Shown one piece after another: positions 33,073-41,940 of a stretch of 64,000 nucleotides of DNA (its first letter is position 1; every line of letters starts with the position of its first letter). The notes beneath the pieces were generated by a model, which made no database searches, was not told the origin of the DNA, and saw only the letters and a list, made by a program, of their open reading frames with translations. The position numbers and the translations under genes were made by a program. Source of the stretch: an uncultured Clostridia bacterium (GTDB taxonomy: Bacteria > Bacillota > Clostridia > Peptostreptococcales > Anaerovoracaceae); contig CAKQXD010000005.1 in NCBI GenBank assembly GCA_934281605.1, forward strand, positions 1 through 64,000, given 5' to 3'.

Positions 33073-33345
33073 AAAAAATAAACGCCTGTCCTCATTCAAG
33101 GACAAGCGTTAGCCTGCGGTACCACCTTGTTTAATGCTAAAAGCATTCACTCTGCAGAGTGCCATCACACTCCCTGCCTGTTACGTCGGCATACGTCTCA
33201 GCTACTGAAAGCTCTCCAGCTCCTTTCACCTCGCCCTCAGAGGCCCATTTACTGAAACTGCATTTATCCGGATCCCACCGTCCCGGACTCTCTGAAAAAC
33301 CGTCCCTCAGTTTTACTTCCTCGTCTTCGGTTTACTATTAAGATA
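33073..33345 (-). promoter_or_regulatory. T-box riboswitch, probable tryptophan (UGG) specifier
   Basis: The minus-strand leader contains the T-box core AAGGTGGTACCGCAG (near 33112-33126), which pairs with the uncharged tRNA acceptor end. A GC-rich terminator follows (33081-33110, stem AACGCTTGTCC / GGACAGGCGTT) with a T-run. Stem I is recognisable: AGAGAGTCCGG, GGTGGGATCCGG, and lower helices GAGG/CCTC and CTGA/TCAG flanking an internal loop AAGTAAAA / TAAATGGG. The loop presents UGG at 33247-33245, the Trp codon. It should allow read-through into trpXYZ when uncharged tRNA-Trp accumulates. The specifier call was made by hand folding. Confidence 0.88.
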
Positions 33346-33351
33346 GTAACA

Positions 33352-33380
33352 ATCTTACCACCGGGATTTTGAGATGTCAA
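33352..33380 (-). promoter_or_regulatory. Sigma-A promoter of the T-box/trpXYZ operon
   Basis: The minus strand shows TTGACA (33375-33380), a 17-base spacer and TAAGAT (33352-33357), just ahead of stem I of the T-box. Confidence 0.75.
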
Positions 33381-33406
33381 TACCCAAGTGACAGGGAATC
33401 GTATCT

Positions 33407-33889
33407 TTACTCTTCTACGATAGTTACCTTCTTCATTACCTGCGGTTCATCCGGTTTATCCATGGCATTTCTAGGCTGTGCCACGATCTTGTCAGCTGCT
33501 TCCATACCTTCGATGATCTTGCCGAATGCGGCATACTGTCCGTCAAGATGCGGAGCATCATCTACCATGATGAAGAACTGGGAGCCTGCGGAGTTCGGGT
33601 TCATGGATCTAGCCATGGACAGAACACCTCTTTCGTGTTTCAGTTCGTTATTGAATCCGTTCATTGCGAATTCACCTTCGATGGAGTAGCCAGGACCGCC
33701 CATTCCAGTTCCGTCAGGACATCCGCCCTGGATCATGAATCCCGGAATAACTCTGTGGAAGATCAGTCCGTCATAAAAGCCTTCATTTACCAGCTTTACG
33801 AAGTTTTCCACTGTTTTCGGAGCTGTTTCAGGATACAGTTCTCCCTTCATTACATCTCCGTTTTCCATTTCGATTATTACATACTGCAT
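33407..33889 (-). CDS. Peptidyl-prolyl cis-trans isomerase (cyclophilin type)
   Basis: A 160-residue cytoplasmic cyclophilin. Motifs include FHRVIPGFMIQGGCPDGTG, the catalytic Arg in FHRVI, and GSQFFI. The ATG at 33887-33889 is used, since AAGGAGG lies just before it; the frame extends further upstream into the Nudix gene. It is the last gene of the PIN/TRAM-ispDF-proS operon, 28 bp past the Nudix stop. Confidence 0.93.
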   Translation of the reverse strand: MQYVIIEMENGDVMKGELYPETAPKTVENFVKLVNEGFYDGLIFHRVIPGFMIQGGCPDGTGMGGPGYSIEGEFAMNGFNNELKHERGVLSMARSMNPNSAGSQFFIMVDDAPHLDGQYAAFGKIIEGMEAADKIVAQPRNAMDKPDEPQVMKKVTIVEE

Positions 33890-33917
33890 TTTAAGTTCCT
33901 CCTTATATGCTCTACTT

Positions 33918-34376
33918 TTAACGTTTTTCACGCTCTTTAAACACATCGTACCCCAGATCTTCTCCGGCTAGTACGTGCCATACTTCATCTCGCAGATAGT
34001 CCGGATATACGTGCTCCAGCGCCTGGATCTCCTCTTTCGAGAGGAATTTCACTTCCCGGAGCACCTGATGCTCCGCATCAAATTCGGGATCCTCGCCCAG
34101 TTCCAGCGTTCCTCCCGTCATTTCTCCCAGAAAGAAATTCACAAACCGCTGTCCCCGCTTGGAAACTTCCTCCACGTGCCACAGCAGCTTCTGGACTTCG
34201 ATGTCCAGACCGGTCTCCTCCTCCACTTCCCGGACAGCAGCCTCCATGGAACTCTCCCCTTCTTCGATGCCGCCTCCCGGGACCATCCAGATATCCCGGT
34301 CTTCATGATGCTGACAGACCATCAGCATGCGATTTTCATCATCCAGCACGATGACTCTTACTCCGCCTATCCACAT
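33918..34376 (-). CDS. Nudix hydrolase
   Basis: A 152-residue Nudix-fold protein with a complete Nudix box, GGGIEEGESSMEAAVREVEE followed by ETGL (residues of about 33-56). It hydrolyses a nucleoside diphosphate linked to some group X; the substrate is not evident. It overlaps the end of the chromate-transporter gene by ten bases, showing translational coupling. Confidence 0.88.
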   Translation of the reverse strand: MWIGGVRVIVLDDENRMLMVCQHHEDRDIWMVPGGGIEEGESSMEAAVREVEEETGLDIEVQKLLWHVEEVSKRGQRFVNFFLGEMTGGTLELGEDPEFDAEHQVLREVKFLSKEEIQALEHVYPDYLRDEVWHVLAGEDLGYDVFKEREKR

Positions 34377-34936
34377 AATAATGCTCCTGCAACGCCCATG
34401 ACGATCATCAGCGTGATGGGCTTGACTTTAAAGACACCGGAAAGCAGCAGCGTCGCCGCACACAGCATGATCGGTATCCCGTTAAAATAACTTATCCCTT
34501 CCGTAAACAGTTTTGTTGAAATGATCGGTCCATTGACCAGCACCGTTTCTCCTACGAAAAGAACTGCCGATGCGATCAGACCGACCGTTACCGGACGGAT
34601 CCCTAAAAAGGCTCCCTGGATTCCCTTGCTTTCCTGAAACCGTTCGAGGAATTTCACCACGATCAGGATCAGAATGAAGGAAGGCAGGCTCACTCCCAGC
34701 GTCGCCGCTAGCGCTCCCGGAATGCCGGCTCCATTAAAGCCCACATACGTGGCCGCATTGACTGCGATAGGCCCCGGCGTTACCTGGGACAAAGCCACCA
34801 GATCGGAAAATTCCGCAGCAGTCATCATGCCGAAATCCTGCACGCTCTGAAAGATCAGAGGCAGCATGGCCAGACCGCCGCCGAAGCTGAACAGCCCGAT
34901 GCGAAAAAACATGGCGAAAAGTGATGCATAGATCAT
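34367..34936 (-). CDS. Chromate transporter half-subunit (CHR family), second gene
   Basis: A 189-residue membrane protein with about five or six helices and the CHR motif FSFGGGLAMLPL near the N-terminus, plus VALSQVTPGPIAVNAATYVG. It is one of two half-size CHR genes that overlap by four bases (ATGA), the usual bidomain-split arrangement. The family exports chromate in some bacteria, but in anaerobes the natural anion is unknown. Confidence 0.88.
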   Translation of the reverse strand: MIYASLFAMFFRIGLFSFGGGLAMLPLIFQSVQDFGMMTAAEFSDLVALSQVTPGPIAVNAATYVGFNGAGIPGALAATLGVSLPSFILILIVVKFLERFQESKGIQGAFLGIRPVTVGLIASAVLFVGETVLVNGPIISTKLFTEGISYFNGIPIMLCAATLLLSGVFKVKPITLMIVMGVAGALLCG

Positions 34937-35517
34937 TTCTCATCCTCCTTTTCTCCGCTTCGGCGTCCCATCCAGAAAGCATTATATAAAATACCAATAA
35001 TCGCGCCTGCCAGCACAGCCCATACAGCCGTAACGCCGAACACGCCGATGGCCACCAGCGCCGCGATAGCCAGTATCCACTGAAACGGTCCCTTGAGGAT
35101 CTGCTTTCCCAGCTTGACAGCCGAAATCAGGATCAGTCCGCAGACCGCCGCCTTGATACCGGTAAACGCCCCCTGAATATAGCGGTTTTCCCCTACCATT
35201 CCCAGAAAGGAAACCACGAGGATGATGATGAGAAACGATGGAGCGATAACACCGGCTGTCGCCGATACCGCACCTGCAAATCCGTTGGTCTTTTTCCCGA
35301 TATAGGTCGCGCTGTTGATAGCGATGACTCCCGGCATGGACTGACTCACTGCGATGCAGTCGATCATTTCCTCCTCCGTCATCCACCCTTTATCTTCCAC
35401 GACCACCTGCTGGATCTGCGGGATCATAGCCATCCCGCCTCCAATGGTGAAAATGCCGATCTTAAAAAATTCCCAGAAGAGATTTCTATTATAAGCTTTT
35501 TTGCTCTTTTCCGACAT
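34933..35517 (-). CDS. Chromate transporter half-subunit (CHR family), first gene
   Basis: A 194-residue membrane protein homologous to its neighbour. The N-terminal FTIGGGMAMIPQIQ motif and IAVSQSMPGVIAINSATYIG correspond to the same motifs in the partner. It begins directly at the end of proS (stop and start one base apart) and overlaps the partner by four bases, so the two should be made in equal amounts and assemble as a heterodimer. Confidence 0.88.
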   Translation of the reverse strand: MSEKSKKAYNRNLFWEFFKIGIFTIGGGMAMIPQIQQVVVEDKGWMTEEEMIDCIAVSQSMPGVIAINSATYIGKKTNGFAGAVSATAGVIAPSFLIIILVVSFLGMVGENRYIQGAFTGIKAAVCGLILISAVKLGKQILKGPFQWILAIAALVAIGVFGVTAVWAVLAGAIIGILYNAFWMGRRSGEKEDEK

Positions 35518-37248
35518 TTATTTTTCTTCCTGAATAGTCTTCAGTGCCAGCGCCTTGCTTTCTTCCACCGTCATCTCTGTCTTCTCTGCGTCGCGGCGCA
35601 TCTTGTATTCCACGATGCCGTCAGCTGCACCGCGTCCTACGGTGATACGGATCGGAATACCCAGAAGATCTGCATCCTTGAACTTAACGCCAGGACGTTC
35701 TTTTCTGTCGTCCAGCAGGACTTCTGCGCCAGCACTGCAAAGGTCTTCGTACAGGGATTCTGCCACCTTCGCCTGCGTCTCATCGTCCGGCTTCATCACC
35801 GTGATGATCACGTGATACGGAGCTACCGACATCGGCCAGATGATGCCGTTGTCGTCGTGGTTCTGTTCTACAACAGCCGCCAGCGTTCTCGTAACACCGA
35901 TTCCGTAACATCCCATCACGATTGGATGAGACTGCATATTTTCATCTTTATAAACGGCGCCCATAGCGTCGCTGTACTTGGTTCCCAGCTTGAATACCTG
36001 TCCCACTTCGATGCCGCGGGCATGCTTTACAGGAGCTCCGCATACCGGACACGGATCGCCTTCTGCCAGGTTCTTGATATCCGTTACGATATCGCCTTCG
36101 TAATCTCTGCCGTAGTTGACGTTGAGCAGATGATGGTCTTCCTTGCATGCTCCCGCACACAGGTTTTTCAGCCCCGGCAGTTCGCTGTCCACAACGATAG
36201 TACAGTCGTGAAGTCCCACAGGACCTGTGAACCCGCCTACGCATCCCGTTGCTGCAGACATTTTCTCTTCATCTGCAAATTCAATGGCGTGCTCCGGAAT
36301 ATTCAGTGCATTGACCAGCTTGGTCATGTTCAGCTCCCTGTCGCCCCGAACGAAGGCAGCCACATAGCCGTTTTCATTGCCTTCCATATCGTAAGTCACA
36401 AACAGAAGCGCCTTCATGGTCTGCGTCTTGTCCAGCTTCAGAAACGCCGCTACGTCTTCAATGGTCTTGGTTCCCGGCGTTTCCACTTCTTCCAGCGGCA
36501 GTGCTTCTACATCGGTCTGCGGCGCAGCGTCTTTGCATTCTGCCCGTTCTACCGTTGCAGCCATGTCGCAGGATGTACAGTATGCGATCTCGCTTTCGCC
36601 CACCTCGGAAATCGCGGTGAACTCATGGGAGTTGCTTCCGCCGATGGCGCCCGTATCCGCTTCTACCGGACGGAACGTCAGTCCGCATCTTGTAAAGATC
36701 TTGTCGTAGGCGTCGTACATTTCCTTGTAGCTCTTGTCCAGACCTTCGTAATCTCTGTCAAAAGAGTAGGCATCCTTCATAATGAATTCACGGCTTCTCA
36801 TCAGTCCGAAACGAGGTCTTGCTTCGTCTCTGTACTTGGTCTGGATCTGATACAGATTGGTCGGAAGCTGACGATAGGAAGAAATGTCGTTTCTAACGAT
36901 ATCCGTAAAGATTTCTTCGTGTGTCGGTCCCAGGCAGAACTCTCTGCCGTTTCTGTCCTTTAATCTCCACAGCTCCGGACCGTAAGCGCCCCATCTGCCG
37001 GATTCCTGCCACAGCTCTGCCGGCTGTACTGCAGACATATGGATCTCCTGTCCGCCTGCAGCGTCCATTTCCTGACGGATGATGTCCTCTATCTTGCGAA
37101 CGGATCTCCATCCCAGCGGCATAAATCCGTACACGCCGGAAACCAGCTTGCGGATCATACCTGCCCTCAGCAGAAGCACATGGCTCGGTATCTCCGCTTC
37201 ATTCGGCACTTCACGAAGCGTCTTTAAATGCATTTTCGATAATTTCAT
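35518..37248 (-). CDS. proS: Prolyl-tRNA synthetase
   Basis: A 576-residue class II synthetase of the bacterial (ProS type 1) form with the editing insertion. It shows the N-terminal signature LLRAGMIRKLVSGVYGFMPL, class II motif 2 (RDEARPRFGLMRSREFIMKD), the INS editing domain in the middle (about 230-390) and the C-terminal anticodon-binding domain (HVIITVMKPDD). It charges tRNA-Pro. It lies between ispDF and the chromate transporter genes. Confidence 0.96.
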   Translation of the reverse strand: MKLSKMHLKTLREVPNEAEIPSHVLLLRAGMIRKLVSGVYGFMPLGWRSVRKIEDIIRQEMDAAGGQEIHMSAVQPAELWQESGRWGAYGPELWRLKDRNGREFCLGPTHEEIFTDIVRNDISSYRQLPTNLYQIQTKYRDEARPRFGLMRSREFIMKDAYSFDRDYEGLDKSYKEMYDAYDKIFTRCGLTFRPVEADTGAIGGSNSHEFTAISEVGESEIAYCTSCDMAATVERAECKDAAPQTDVEALPLEEVETPGTKTIEDVAAFLKLDKTQTMKALLFVTYDMEGNENGYVAAFVRGDRELNMTKLVNALNIPEHAIEFADEEKMSAATGCVGGFTGPVGLHDCTIVVDSELPGLKNLCAGACKEDHHLLNVNYGRDYEGDIVTDIKNLAEGDPCPVCGAPVKHARGIEVGQVFKLGTKYSDAMGAVYKDENMQSHPIVMGCYGIGVTRTLAAVVEQNHDDNGIIWPMSVAPYHVIITVMKPDDETQAKVAESLYEDLCSAGAEVLLDDRKERPGVKFKDADLLGIPIRITVGRGAADGIVEYKMRRDAEKTEMTVEESKALALKTIQEEK

Positions 37249-37280
37249 GGTCGTTCTTCTCCTTCTGTTTTGTCTGTCTT

Positions 37281-38426
37281 TTATCGGTATATCGAACAGA
37301 TGGCTTCCGCCGCGATGCCTTCCTCGCGTCCTACGAAGCCCAGCCGTTCGGTTGTTGTCGCTTTAACATTGACACGGCTTGTGCCGATCCCCAGCACCTC
37401 TGCGATGTTATCCCGCATCGCTTCGATATGAGGACCGATCCTGGGTCGCTGTGCCATGATGGTCATATCCACGTTGGCAATGGAAAAAAAGTTCTCTGCC
37501 AGCAGATCCCGAACCTTTTCCAGCAGCACCATGCTGGAGATGCCTTTATAAGTATCATCCGTATCCGGGAAGTGCTGTCCGATGTCTCCCAGCGCCGCCG
37601 CTCCCAGCAGAGCATCCATCAGCGCATGGACCAGCACGTCCGCGTCAGAATGTCCGTCCAGTCCCCGCTCAAACGGGATATCCACGCCGCCTAAAATCAG
37701 TTTTCGCCCTTCTGTCAAAGCATGTACATCATATCCGATCCCTGTGCGGTATTCCACCGGTAAGTCCTCCCTCGTCGTAATTTTAATGTTCTGATAGTCG
37801 CCATCCACCACTTCCACCGGGAATCCGGCCAGCTCCACCAGCATGGCGTCGTCCGTCGCCTGCAGTCCCTCGCGAAGCGCCTTGTCATGCGCTTCCATCA
37901 GATCAGCCTTGCGGAACCCCTGCGGCGTCTGTACGGAGCAGTATTCCGACCGGTTTACGCCCTGGCTGGCCTCGCCGTTCATCCGGCGAAGACTGTCCTT
38001 CATAGCAACACAAGCTACGGCAGCGCCTTTCTCCGCCGTAGCCTTGATGACATTTCTTACGACCTGTTCGCTGACGAACGGTCTGGCAGCATCGTGGATC
38101 AGCACATACGATACGCCCGGACAGATACGGTTTACTTCCTGCAAAGCGTTGTAAACCGATTCCTGCCGTTCCGCACCGCCTTTGACGATCTCCCGCACCT
38201 TTTCGATGCCGTTGTCCGCCACGATCTTTGCACAATGCTCTATGTATTCTTCATTTGTTACGATAAAAATATGATCCACCTCATCCAGAGCATTGAAAGC
38301 CTTGAGGGTTTTCAGAATCACAGGATCCCCGCCGATCTTCAGAAACTGTTTCGGCACAGGTCCTCCGACCCGGGTACCCTTGCCCGCCGCCGCGATGATG
38401 ACTGCGATTTTCTTATTCTCATACAT
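37281..38426 (-). CDS. ispDF: Bifunctional IspD/IspF isoprenoid enzyme
   Basis: A 381-residue fusion. Residues of about 1-225 are IspD (MEP cytidylyltransferase: AAGKGTRVGGPVPKQFL, VLIHDAARPFV). Residues of about 226-381 are IspF (MECDP synthase: RTGIGYDVHAL, LGGVDIPFERGLDGHSDADV, zinc-ligand residues DxH). It carries out the third and fifth steps of the MEP isoprenoid pathway. The fused form is known in some Clostridia, Campylobacter and alphaproteobacteria. Confidence 0.95.
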   Translation of the reverse strand: MYENKKIAVIIAAAGKGTRVGGPVPKQFLKIGGDPVILKTLKAFNALDEVDHIFIVTNEEYIEHCAKIVADNGIEKVREIVKGGAERQESVYNALQEVNRICPGVSYVLIHDAARPFVSEQVVRNVIKATAEKGAAVACVAMKDSLRRMNGEASQGVNRSEYCSVQTPQGFRKADLMEAHDKALREGLQATDDAMLVELAGFPVEVVDGDYQNIKITTREDLPVEYRTGIGYDVHALTEGRKLILGGVDIPFERGLDGHSDADVLVHALMDALLGAAALGDIGQHFPDTDDTYKGISSMVLLEKVRDLLAENFFSIANVDMTIMAQRPRIGPHIEAMRDNIAEVLGIGTSRVNVKATTTERLGFVGREEGIAAEAICSIYR

Positions 38427-38428
38427 AA

Positions 38429-39553
38429 CTATCCTCGATCCTGTCTGCCTCCTGCAGGTTTTCCGAAGATCATCCTGCCGGCAGACGTCTGCAGTACACT
38501 GGTAACCAGTACTTTGATTTTTTTACCGATAAAGCGCTTGCCTTCTTCCACGACGATCATGGTTCCGTCGTCCAGATAAGCGACCGCCTGATTGTTTTCT
38601 TTTCCCTCTTTGACAAGTGACAGGGTCATGATCTCGCCCGGCAGTACCACCGGCTTCAGGGTATTGGCCAGCTCGTTGATATTGAGGACTTCCACGCCTT
38701 TAATAGCAGCCACTTTATTGAGATTGAAGTCGTTGGTCACCACCTTGCCGTTCATGATCTGCGCCAGCTTCAGCAGCTTAACGTCCACTTCCGGGATCTC
38801 ATCCAGTGCTTTCTCCGCCGTCGTGTTGTAGATCTCGATACCGTAGTCGCTCTGTATTTTGTTGAGGATATCCAGACCGCGCCGGCCTCTATTTCTCTTC
38901 AGCGCATCGGAAGAGTCCGCGATATGACGCAGCTCCACCAGCACGAATTCCGGGATCACGATAGGACCCTCGATAAAGCCCGTCTTCATGATATCGGAAA
39001 TACGACCGTCGATGATAACGCTGGTATCGAAGATCTTCGGCGCTGCATCCGTCTTCTGCTTGCTGTTCTTGCCGCCCACCGAGGAAACGCGTCTCGAAGT
39101 GAGCCACAGCGCCTTGATATCAGTTCCCTTCTTGGTCGCAATGGTAATACCCAGGTATCCCAGCAGGATGTAAGTAATAATATTAAGGATCACATCCAGA
39201 TACGGGATCTTGATCCCCGCATAGATCTGACTGATCAGAAACGCGATGATCAGACCTGCAATCAAGCCGACGGTGCCCAGTACGATATCGTTGGTCGACA
39301 CTTTTTTCAGGTCGGATTCGATATTATCCGCCATTTTATTGCCCTGTTTCTTGATGGTAGGGGTCAACTGGAAGAATATTAATCCAAAAATAAGTGCGAA
39401 TGAAACAGAAATATAGAATTCCTGCATGTTTGTAAAGTTGACCCAGTCACTGTGACCGAAGAAACGAGCTAAAAACTCTACCAGCAGAAACACACCGTAA
39501 CCCAGTATGGCACCTGCGATCGTAAAGACAGCTCTCACAAGTTTTCTCAGCAT
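38429..39553 (-). CDS. PIN/TRAM-domain membrane protein (YacL-like)
   Basis: A 374-residue protein with four N-terminal membrane helices, a cytoplasmic PIN nuclease domain (FDTSVIIDGRISDIM from about residue 175, with the acidic residues retained) and a C-terminal TRAM RNA-binding domain (PGEIMTLSLVKEGKENNQAV). This is the YacL family, typically next to ispD in Bacillota, as here. It is the first gene of the operon, with RBS GGAGGTG and a promoter at 39590-39598. Confidence 0.93.
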   Translation of the reverse strand: MLRKLVRAVFTIAGAILGYGVFLLVEFLARFFGHSDWVNFTNMQEFYISVSFALIFGLIFFQLTPTIKKQGNKMADNIESDLKKVSTNDIVLGTVGLIAGLIIAFLISQIYAGIKIPYLDVILNIITYILLGYLGITIATKKGTDIKALWLTSRRVSSVGGKNSKQKTDAAPKIFDTSVIIDGRISDIMKTGFIEGPIVIPEFVLVELRHIADSSDALKRNRGRRGLDILNKIQSDYGIEIYNTTAEKALDEIPEVDVKLLKLAQIMNGKVVTNDFNLNKVAAIKGVEVLNINELANTLKPVVLPGEIMTLSLVKEGKENNQAVAYLDDGTMIVVEEGKRFIGKKIKVLVTSVLQTSAGRMIFGKPAGGRQDRG

Positions 39554-39589
39554 TTTTCGTTCACCTCCTTCCTGTATATATGCTTTCTA

Positions 39590-39634
39590 ATTATACCACA
39601 ATTTCTGTACCTGGCAAAGGAATTGTGGTACAAT
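39590..39634. promoter_or_regulatory. Divergent extended -10 promoters
   Basis: On the minus strand TGGTATAAT (39590-39598) points to the YacL-like gene. On the plus strand TGGTACAAT (39626-39634) points to the response regulator gene. They lie in arms of an inverted repeat (TACCACAATT / AATTGTGGTA, 17-base spacer). Confidence 0.6.
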
Positions 39635-39708
39635 CACTACATAAGCTTCACAAAGGAAACACATTCGACTTTTATTCTTTAACTATAGAAACAAAAGGAG
39701 GCTGCACA

Positions 39709-40380
39709 ATGGCTAAAATACTTGTTGCGGATGACGAACAGAAAATCAGAGAGGTCATCCGGGAATACTCAGAATTTAACGGTCACGAAGTTACGGAAGC
39801 TGCCGACGGCATGACAGCGGTAGGACTCTGCAAACTCAACGATTACGACCTTATCATAATGGATATCATGATGCCGAAACTGGACGGATTTTCTGCCTGC
39901 AAGGAAATCAGAAAGATCAAGGATATCCCTATCATCATGCTTTCCGCCAGAAGCGAAGAATACGACAAGCTCTTCGGTTTCGAACTGGGTATCGACGACT
40001 ACGTAGTGAAACCCTTCAGCCCGAAGGAACTGATGGCCCGCGTCAACGCGGTCCTTTCCAGAAACAGCAGCGTCGAAAAACCGGTGGAAAAGATCATGAA
40101 ATTCGACGGTCTGGAGATCAATATCCCGGCCCGTACCGTTACCGTAGACGGCGAAAAAGTAGAGCTGACGCCAAAGGAATACGATCTGTTGTTCTACCTG
40201 GTGGAAAACAAGAATATCGCCCTTTCCAGAGACAAGCTGCTCTCCGATATCTGGGGCTATGACTTCTTCGGCGATGACAGAACCATCGACACTCATATCA
40301 AAAATCTCAGGAACAATCTCGGCAAATACAGGGACTTCATCGTGACCCTGAGAGGAGTGGGCTACAAGTTTGAAGCATAA
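39709..40380 (+). CDS. OmpR/PhoB-family response regulator
   Basis: A 223-residue two-component regulator with a receiver domain (phospho-acceptor Asp52 in LIIMDIMMPKLDG) and a C-terminal winged helix (PKEYDLLFYLVENKNIALSR...THIKNLRNNLG). ATG at 39709 follows AAAGGAGG; the open frame upstream is untranslated leader. Its gene overlaps the kinase gene start. The regulated genes are not identified. Confidence 0.95.
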   Translation: MAKILVADDEQKIREVIREYSEFNGHEVTEAADGMTAVGLCKLNDYDLIIMDIMMPKLDGFSACKEIRKIKDIPIIMLSARSEEYDKLFGFELGIDDYVVKPFSPKELMARVNAVLSRNSSVEKPVEKIMKFDGLEINIPARTVTVDGEKVELTPKEYDLLFYLVENKNIALSRDKLLSDIWGYDFFGDDRTIDTHIKNLRNNLGKYRDFIVTLRGVGYKFEA

Positions 40381-41920
40381 ACACCGACTGGACTACCACA
40401 GCATCACCTTTAAAACCTGGCTTTATTTCATCCTGTTCACCACCTTCCTCATGATCATCCTGTGGTTCCTGCAGGTACTGTTTCTCAACAACTTTTATGA
40501 GGTCATGAAAAAAGATCAGACCGATGCTGTCGTAAAGAACATCAAGAAAGCCTACAAGGTCAAAAACAGCGAGAGATTTCTCGACAATATCGAAGAAATC
40601 TCCGACACCCATGACATTTATATCTACATTGCCTCCTTCGACGGGAGTACTATGTATTTCAAACCATCGGGGGACAATACCAGTTCCCGTTACTACGCTA
40701 ACCAGATCGCAACGGTCAACGAAAAGCTGCTGGAATCTCAGGAGGACTCGGTTTCCTTCACCATCGAAGGCACCGATGATTCCAAACGGATCCTGGCTTA
40801 CGGCAATGTGCTGATCGCTAAAAACAAGACACCTCTGATCGTCTATACCTTCTCCCCGCTGTGGCCGGTATCTTCGACGATCCAGATACTGACCAACCAG
40901 CTGGTTTACGTTACGTTTATCGCCCTGCTGCTGGCCTGCTGTGTATCCTTCTATCTGTCAGGCAGGATCACCCGGCCGATCCGAAAGATCGCTCATTCGG
41001 CAGAACGGCTGGCTGACGGCGAATACGGCATCGTATTCAAAGGAGGTCACTATACGGAGATCAACAATCTGGCGGACACCCTGACCCGGGCGTCCATCGA
41101 CCTGGAGAAGTCCGACATGCTGCAGAAAGACCTGATCGCCAACGTATCCCACGACCTGCGGACACCGCTGACCATGATCAAATCCTACGCGGAAATGATC
41201 AAGGATATCTCCGGCAACAACCCGGAGAAACGGGAAGAGCACCTGCAGGTCATCATCGACGAGGCCGACCGTCTCAACGGACTGGTAAACGACCTTCTGA
41301 CCATTTCCCGGATGCAATCCGGAAAAATGACGCTGCAGCGGCAGAATTTCAACATCACGGAAGCGGCTCAGATGATTCTCAACACCTACCGGATCATGGA
41401 GGAAGAGGAAGGTTATCACTTCCAGCTCAACGCTCCGGCCAACTTCATCGTCAACGGCGACGAGGATAAGATCAAACAGGTCATTTCTAACCTGTTCACC
41501 AACGCCATCAAGTTCTGCGGCGAAGATAAAACGGTCATCATCACCCTGAAAAAGAAAGGTAAATTTGTGGTATGCCGCGTGGAAGACCACGGTGTAGGCA
41601 TCGCAGCAGAAGAACTGGATCATGTATGGGATCGCTATTACAAGGCCAGTTCCAATATGGTACGGGCTACGGAAGGCACCGGTCTGGGGCTTTCCATCGT
41701 AAAGGAGATCCTGACCCTCCACAAGGTCAACTTCGGCGTAGAAAGCACGCTGGGAGCCGGAACCACTTTCTGGTTCGAGCTCAACTACGTGAAGACGGAA
41801 AAAGAAAAGCCTGCTGCCCCGGCACTGGACGGACCGGGATCGACACATCCGACACCGGAGCAGAAGTCCGCAGCCGATCAGCAGACCGGAAACCCACAGC
41901 CGGAAACAGAACAGAAATAG
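40370..41920 (+). CDS. Sensor histidine kinase
   Basis: A 516-residue membrane kinase. It has a first helix at about 15-37, an extracellular sensor region of about 135 residues, a second helix near 175-195, HAMP, HisKA (ANVSHDLRTPLTMIK) and HATPase (NAIKF, DHGVGIA, GTGLGLSIV). The start is a TTG at 40370 overlapping the regulator stop by 11 bases, with GAGGAG upstream; later ATGs would cut into the first helix. The last 35 residues are Pro/Gln-rich and outside the catalytic domain. It should phosphorylate the adjacent regulator. Confidence 0.93.
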   Translation: MKHKHRLDYHSITFKTWLYFILFTTFLMIILWFLQVLFLNNFYEVMKKDQTDAVVKNIKKAYKVKNSERFLDNIEEISDTHDIYIYIASFDGSTMYFKPSGDNTSSRYYANQIATVNEKLLESQEDSVSFTIEGTDDSKRILAYGNVLIAKNKTPLIVYTFSPLWPVSSTIQILTNQLVYVTFIALLLACCVSFYLSGRITRPIRKIAHSAERLADGEYGIVFKGGHYTEINNLADTLTRASIDLEKSDMLQKDLIANVSHDLRTPLTMIKSYAEMIKDISGNNPEKREEHLQVIIDEADRLNGLVNDLLTISRMQSGKMTLQRQNFNITEAAQMILNTYRIMEEEEGYHFQLNAPANFIVNGDEDKIKQVISNLFTNAIKFCGEDKTVIITLKKKGKFVVCRVEDHGVGIAAEELDHVWDRYYKASSNMVRATEGTGLGLSIVKEILTLHKVNFGVESTLGAGTTFWFELNYVKTEKEKPAAPALDGPGSTHPTPEQKSAADQQTGNPQPETEQK

Positions 41921-41940
41921 AAACACTAACAGAAAACGAG

